From NCBI RefSeq assembly GCF_020379485.1, contig NC_063438.1, positions 2,356,001-2,420,000 of the forward strand: a stretch of 64,000 nucleotides of DNA, written 5' to 3'. Made by a program: the position numbers and the translations under genes. Below the pieces are notes generated by a model, which had not been told where the DNA came from, searched no databases, and saw only the letters and a list, made by a program, of their open reading frames with translations. Numbering within the stretch: the first letter of the stretch is position 1; the number at the start of each line of letters is the position of its first letter. This document shows, one piece after another, positions 55,501-64,000 of this stretch. This stretch comes from Brassica napus. Lineage: Eukaryota > Streptophyta > Magnoliopsida > Brassicales > Brassicaceae.

Positions 55501-56241
55501 TGTAAACTTTGTACCATTCAGTTTATTATTATTATTATTACTACTCCATTAGTGTCATTTTAAGTGTCACATTAGGTTTTCTTATTTTATTTTAAAAACA
55601 TGTTATTCTACAATTTTAATGTAACTTTGTACATTAAATATATTTTTTACCTTCTTGAATAACCAATAAATTTTTATTTATCATTCTCATTCAATTAATT
55701 ATGCATTAAATAAAGATATATTCTTATTAGTATATTATATATATTTTTTAATTTTTACGAAAAATGTCAAAATGACACTTTTTAATAAATAGATGTTATC
55801 TTTTCCCAGTTAGAAATAATGAGGAATGGTTTTCTTTTGGTCAACATAAAAATTGTTTTACACTTTACAGTTTTAGTTATTTATACAACGAACCTGATTG
55901 GTTTTTTAAATAATATAACCTGATTGATTTTCCTCGACCACATAGTTTGTTCCTTTTTTTAATAATCTCCAAGATTTCGACGATGATCATTTGTGGTATT
56001 ATGAGTTGGATCATTTGGAAAGTTTGGTTGGTCCCATGCATGATTAATTTTAGCATGTATAAAATTTGGGAATAAAACGTTGGATCAGACGTGGAAGTGT
56101 CTACAAAAGCCCTTTTTCAAAAAAAAAAAAGTGTCCTATTATACAACAATAGATCGTAGTCCTATTATACAACAATAAATCGTAGATCGTTTGGAAATTT
56201 TAGTTGGTCCCATGCATTTGATGGTCACAACAACAGAGTTA

Positions 56242-56930
56242 TTCTTGGGGGTGAACCTCACCAACTAGTAAGATTTCGTTATTTGATATTCGATATTTTT
56301 TAGAAATAAAAACAAAATATTGTCAAGTTATATTATGTTTTTAAAATAAAAAGGTAAAAAATAAATAAAATAATAGTAGTTAGAAAAAAAATTTCAAAAT
56401 ATTTTTAACGTTGTCATCAAAACTAAATCTTAAATCTTAAATCATGAACCTTTGGGTAAACCTTAAAGTTTTGGATAAATTTTAAACTCTAAATCAAAAA
56501 CACTAAATACTAAAACACTAAACCCTAAACTCTAAATTTTAAACCCTAAACCTTTGAGTCTTTTTAGCGTGTAGTGTTTTTGATTTAGAGTTTAGGATTT
56601 ATCCAAGGGTTTAAGGTTTATCCAAAGATTTAGAGTTTAAGATTTAAGGATTATGATTTAGGGTTTATGATTTAATGTTTTGCTGACGACGTTAAAAATA
56701 TTTTTTTTGTAATTACTACTATTTTTTATTTATTTATTTACCTTTTTATTTTTAAAAATATAATATAACTTGACAATATTTTATTTTATTTTTAAAAGAT
56801 GTCAAATATGAAATAATATAATATTATTGGTTGGTAAATTTTGAAGTTCTCCTCAAATATGAAATAATATAATATTATTGGTTGGTGAATTTAAAAGTTC
56901 ACCCTAACCATAAAGGGTGAATCCAAGAAC
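56242..56930. mobile_element. Long inverted-repeat (fold-back) transposon
   Basis: The two halves are complementary over most of about 690 bp. ATTGTCAAGTTATATTAT near 56320 pairs with ATAATATAACTTGACAAT near 56760. The left AAATCTTAAATCATGAACC pairs with its counterpart near 56650, and the ends TTCTTGG / CCAAGAA face each other. The centre contains CCCTAAA / TTTAGGG words. No ORF. Probably a MuDR-like or fold-back MITE; superfamily not determined. Confidence 0.75.
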
Positions 56931-57084
56931 AAGTTCTATATGCAACAACTTTCTCTTCCTATTAACCAACCTTGGAGTCTTGGACCATTTGGAAAGTTTG
57001 GTTGGTCCATGCATTTATTAATTTTAGCATGTATAAAAACTGGGAGTAATACTAAACTATGGAAAAACATTGATCATTTGGGAA

Positions 57085-57281
57085 TTTTTTTTTTTTTTTG
57101 ATAATCCAGGTATCTGGATCTCTCACTTAATCCGACTATTCCACTGCGTCTAACCGGAACTGGCGAGAAAGGTCCTGGAGACCAAACGGAAACCATGTTA
57201 AATCTGCTGTGGCCGAGATTCGAACTCGTGATGACGGGCACCTCAGCCGAAGTTCTTTTACCACCAGACTACGAGGCCCAG
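57085..57281 (-). mobile_element. tRNA-derived SINE (minus strand)
   Basis: Read on the minus strand it begins GGGCCTCGTAGTCTGGTGGT (A box). About 45 bp later it has GAGTTCGAATCTCGGCC (B box), and it ends in a run of about 15 A (the T run at 57085-57099). Flanks ATCATTTGGGAA (57073-57084) and TTCATTTGGAAA (57282-57293) form an imperfect target duplication. The tRNA-like head lacks a complete cloverleaf, so it is not a tRNA gene. Confidence 0.75.
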
Positions 57282-57446
57282 TTCATTTGGAAATTTGTTG
57301 GCCCCATGCATTGTTAGTTTTAGCACGTGTAAAAGTTGGGAGTAATAGTATCTATGTAACGACTTTCGATTTCTATGTAAGCAACCTTTTGGACCATTTG
57401 ATTTATTTGGTTGGTCTTTGCATTAATTTTATTGAAAAAGAAACAC

Positions 57447-57454
57447 TATATAGA
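57447..57454 (+). promoter_or_regulatory. TATA box of BGLU15 copy 4
   Basis: TATATAGA 55 bp before the ATG at 57509, with the array-typical leader (ACTTAATCATCTTCA) after it. Confidence 0.6.
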
Positions 57455-57508
57455 AACCTCTACTTAATCATCTTCAGTTAAAAAAATAACAATCAAAAGA
57501 AATTTAGA

Positions 57509-61478
<3,970 letters not shown>

Positions 61479-63039
61479 TGGAAACTGTATCATCCTTTTG
61501 GAAATCATAAGGAATATCCTGGTTTAAAATTTGATAATAATAAAATAATACGGAATCCAAAGAATCGTGTTATCTTTCTCTATTTAAAACTTTTAGTTAT
61601 ATATAATTGGGGTTTTATGATATAATTATAATCTCTGATTGATTTTACTCTACCAGAGTTTGTTCTTCTTTATAATCTCCTGATATTCAACGATAATCAT
61701 TTGTCGTATTATGAGTTCGATCATTTGGTAGATTTGGTTGGTCCCATGCATTATTAATTATAGCATTGTGTAAAGTTGAGAGTAATACTATAGTATGTGA
61801 ACTTTCGATACTGAAGAGAAAGCTATTAGAAAGCTAAAAATAGTTATAAAAATTCAATTGTAAAACGTAATTAATATTTCAAAAATAAAACAAATATTTT
61901 ATATAATTATTTTGTTTATTAGTTTAATTTTTTATATATATATTTTCTCTATTAATTTGTATTATTATTTTTACCGAATATAATTTTATGAATGGCTTTG
62001 GGCAACTATAGACGTTCGCACGGCTCTGGTTATCAAACAACAAGTAGTCCGCAAGAGCGATCATGCGAGCATGCGACCATGTGGTCTGAACGTTTGATCC
62101 AAATAGTTTGATAGTGAGACACAATTTGATGAGTTTTCCAAAAAAAAAAAAAAAAGTTCAACAGATCAATTTAAAATTATGTTTTCCGTGGAAGTTAAAT
62201 AACGTCTAAGTTCGAATTACGACTATATGAAGAAAATCGTTAAACGCTTTCGCATATATTGATATTACTGAAAGCTGTTTCTGGACATAGTAACATTAAA
62301 AGGGGCCAGAGAACGCATGCATTTGGTCTGATATAGTTCACATGACTTACATGACATAAGATTAACTTTATGACTTAAACCATTAGCAAAAGTCATGTTC
62401 AGAGCTGAGCCTAATGGGTGAAACATTCCCAATGTTGACGATACTTAACTTTATAATAAAAATTGTCTTATAATAATTAAATTGTGGACAGGTTCACTTG
62501 TGCAGCTGTGCTTGCTAGTCACAAACTTATGAATGAAGACGTGATTGTGACAATATCCATGCACCTCACAAGCCCAAACCAGTGGCCTCCATATGCAAGT
62601 ATTATAAGTACATACATATTCACGATCTTTTTTTCCCAAATACATATAATTGCTATCCATATTAAAAGTAGAAAAGGCTTAACTAACCATATATGATTTC
62701 CTATTTTTAAATTAAGTTATTTGAAAATTCAAATTTCAAGAGCATTAAGAAAATATTCAAACATTAAACAATTAAAAAATATTTTTGACAAATTTTTTAC
62801 GTATATATATTATAACAAGTGATAGTTGGTTCGTAGAAACTATTATTTTTAATAAAATATACCCAATAATTAACAGTATATATTTCATTGTCCCTGATCT
62901 CCCCCATGTATGTACATATATACATATCAGATTTTAATTACATCGTTAGTATTTTTAATGTTAATAGTATATATCAGGTTAACTTGACCAAATGCTAATT
63001 TTATGCAATTATATTATTAACTTCATAAATATAACTAAA
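61479..63039. other. Spacer after BGLU15 copy 4, no gene
   Basis: The first 300 bp repeat the 3' flank of the other copies, including the CATTTGG...GGTTGGTCCCATGCAT module at 61722. The rest is AT-rich. ORFs at 61924-62124 and 62451-62696 have no recognisable family. Confidence 0.5.
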
Positions 63040-63918
63040 CTAGGTGTTCTGCCCGCATGTGCGAGCATAATGTCCTTATAGATATTTATCTGTTTATAAC
63101 TATTAAATCAAAACCAACATAATAAATTATTAATTATGTTTTTAAAAAGATAAATCAAACATTAAGCTTTATATTTTATAATAAAAAATATTATTTCAGA
63201 TAAAAACACAATATATTTAAGAATTATCTTATGTTTTAAAAATATATTTTATTTTTGAGAATTTTATTATATTTACTTACAGTCAATTATTAAGTATAAC
63301 ATATAAATAAAATATTATTAATATATATTCATTAGTTTTTATCAAAATATATATATTCTTATTGTTGAGTTAAATTTTAAAAACATTCACATATATTTTA
63401 TAAAATATATTTATTTGATTGATTAGCATTTAATTATAAATTGTTTTATATCTAACTATAAATTTATAATAAAATATTATTTTCAGATAACAACAGAATA
63501 TATCTAAGAATTATCTTATGTTTTAAAACATGTTTTTTTATTTTTGAAATTTTTATTATATTTACTTATAGTCAATTATCTAATATAATATATAAATATA
63601 ATATTATTACTAGAAATTCTTTTTTAATTTTTTATATTTTAAATAATTCTTAGTATTATTAATTTTAATCACTTATTTAATTAGATATATTTTAAATTTG
63701 TTTTTATTTTCAACTAATTTATATAATTTATTTATTAAGAGTATAAATGATTTATTATTAATATTAATCACTTTTTTAATCATATAGATTTGAAATTCGT
63801 TTTTATTTTTTGACTAATTTACATAATTATTCATTTAGGATATAAAAGATATTAATCGCTCTAACTTTTAACTTGAAAGCTCTGTTGCAAAATTTTACTT
63901 CGCAAATAATAGTATAGA
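63040..63918 (-). mobile_element. Complete short non-autonomous Helitron (minus strand)
   Basis: On the minus strand it begins TCTATACTATTATTTGCGAA (63918 downward), after an A. It ends with a hairpin (GCTCGCA..TGCGGGC, 63066-63051) and CTAG at 63043-63040, then T. 879 bp, no ORF. It contains two copies of a segment of about 140 bp (about 63178-63320 and 63468-63610; ATTATTTCAGATAAAAACAC / ATTATTTTCAGATAACAACA and onward). Confidence 0.8.
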
Positions 63919-64000
63919 TATATATACTTATATTTTATGAATTACCGCTTTTACAGTAGTATCGTTTTACTAAAATACCACTGAGTTGGATTTTCTTGAT
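63919..64000. other. Right-edge sequence, no feature
   Basis: 82 bp with nothing recognisable. Confidence 0.5.

Larger units (their letters stand above)
55965..57430 (+). repeat. Repeated BGLU15 3'-flank module
   Basis: A module of the form CATTTGGAAAGTTTGGTTGG, then TCCCATGCATT, then TTTTAGCATGTGTAAAA and TTGGGAGTAATA, occurs at about 56012, 56188, 56986, 57075/57284 (split by a SINE) and 57395. Related copies lie at 52197 after copy 2 and at 61722 after copy 4. Its first part is the native 3' flank of the BGLU15 genes. Confidence 0.75.

Noticed and set aside
56500..56680. Telomere-like CCCTAAA / TTTAGGG words
   Set aside because: Scattered and degenerate, and explained by the arms of the fold-back element; not an interstitial telomere array.
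57209..57481. 90-aa ORF beginning MAEIRTRDDGHLSRSS and a tRNA-like sequence on the other strand
   Set aside because: The ORF lies in a SINE and continues into spacer. The tRNA-like head has A and B boxes but no full cloverleaf, and it has a poly-A tail and target duplication, so it is a SINE and neither a tRNA gene nor a protein.

Overview
This is a piece of a plant nuclear genome, almost certainly from the mustard family (Brassicaceae). The genes have GT-AG introns, the spacers are very AT-rich, and there are many non-autonomous transposons of Brassicaceae type (Helitrons ending in CTAG, Stowaway and Emigrant MITEs, tRNA-derived SINEs). From recall of family sequences and the Arabidopsis map, not from a search, the gene order matches Arabidopsis chromosome 2 around At2g44370-At2g44450: C1/DC1 proteins, a RING E3 ligase, an N-terminal asparagine amidohydrolase (NTAN1), a SANT plus bromodomain protein, an EMSY-like protein (EML4), then glycoside hydrolase family 1 (GH1) beta-glucosidases. 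I cannot name the species.

Layout. 0.5-9 kb holds two divergent DC1 zinc-finger genes separated by debris: a truncated neprosin-family gene, a broken Alba-domain gene and unidentified ORFs. 9.4-17.8 kb is two Helitrons joined head to tail; the first carries an almost perfect 1,262-bp internal tandem duplication and a MITE that is absent at the matching site of the second. 18.3-28.7 kb is a compact block of four conserved housekeeping or regulatory genes (RING, NTAN1, SANT-bromodomain, EML4). 33.4-36.2 kb carries an intact PEN2/BGLU27-like beta-glucosidase without a signal peptide. 40-61.5 kb is a tandem array of BGLU15-type secreted beta-glucosidases: one disrupted copy (40.1-44.6 kb), one intact copy (48.0-52.0 kb), one deletion relic (54.9-55.5 kb) and one intact copy (57.5-61.5 kb). 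The window ends with a complete short Helitron on the minus strand.

The three intact GH1 genes keep both catalytic glutamates, so they should be classical beta-glucosidases or atypical myrosinases, not TGG-type myrosinases. The two BGLU15 types have signal peptides and the PEN2-like one does not. By analogy they would act on flavonol glucosides (BGLU15) and indole glucosinolates (PEN2), but substrates cannot be read from sequence.

The most unusual object is a 1.1-kb PIF/Harbinger-like transposon with a TAA target duplication in exon 8 of the first BGLU15 copy. It carries three pieces of a pyrophosphate-dependent phosphofructokinase beta-subunit (PFP-beta) gene in scrambled order, so it is a Pack-TYPE gene-capturing element. 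No wholly new biological system was evident. The rest is a clear record of tandem duplication, decay and transposon traffic.
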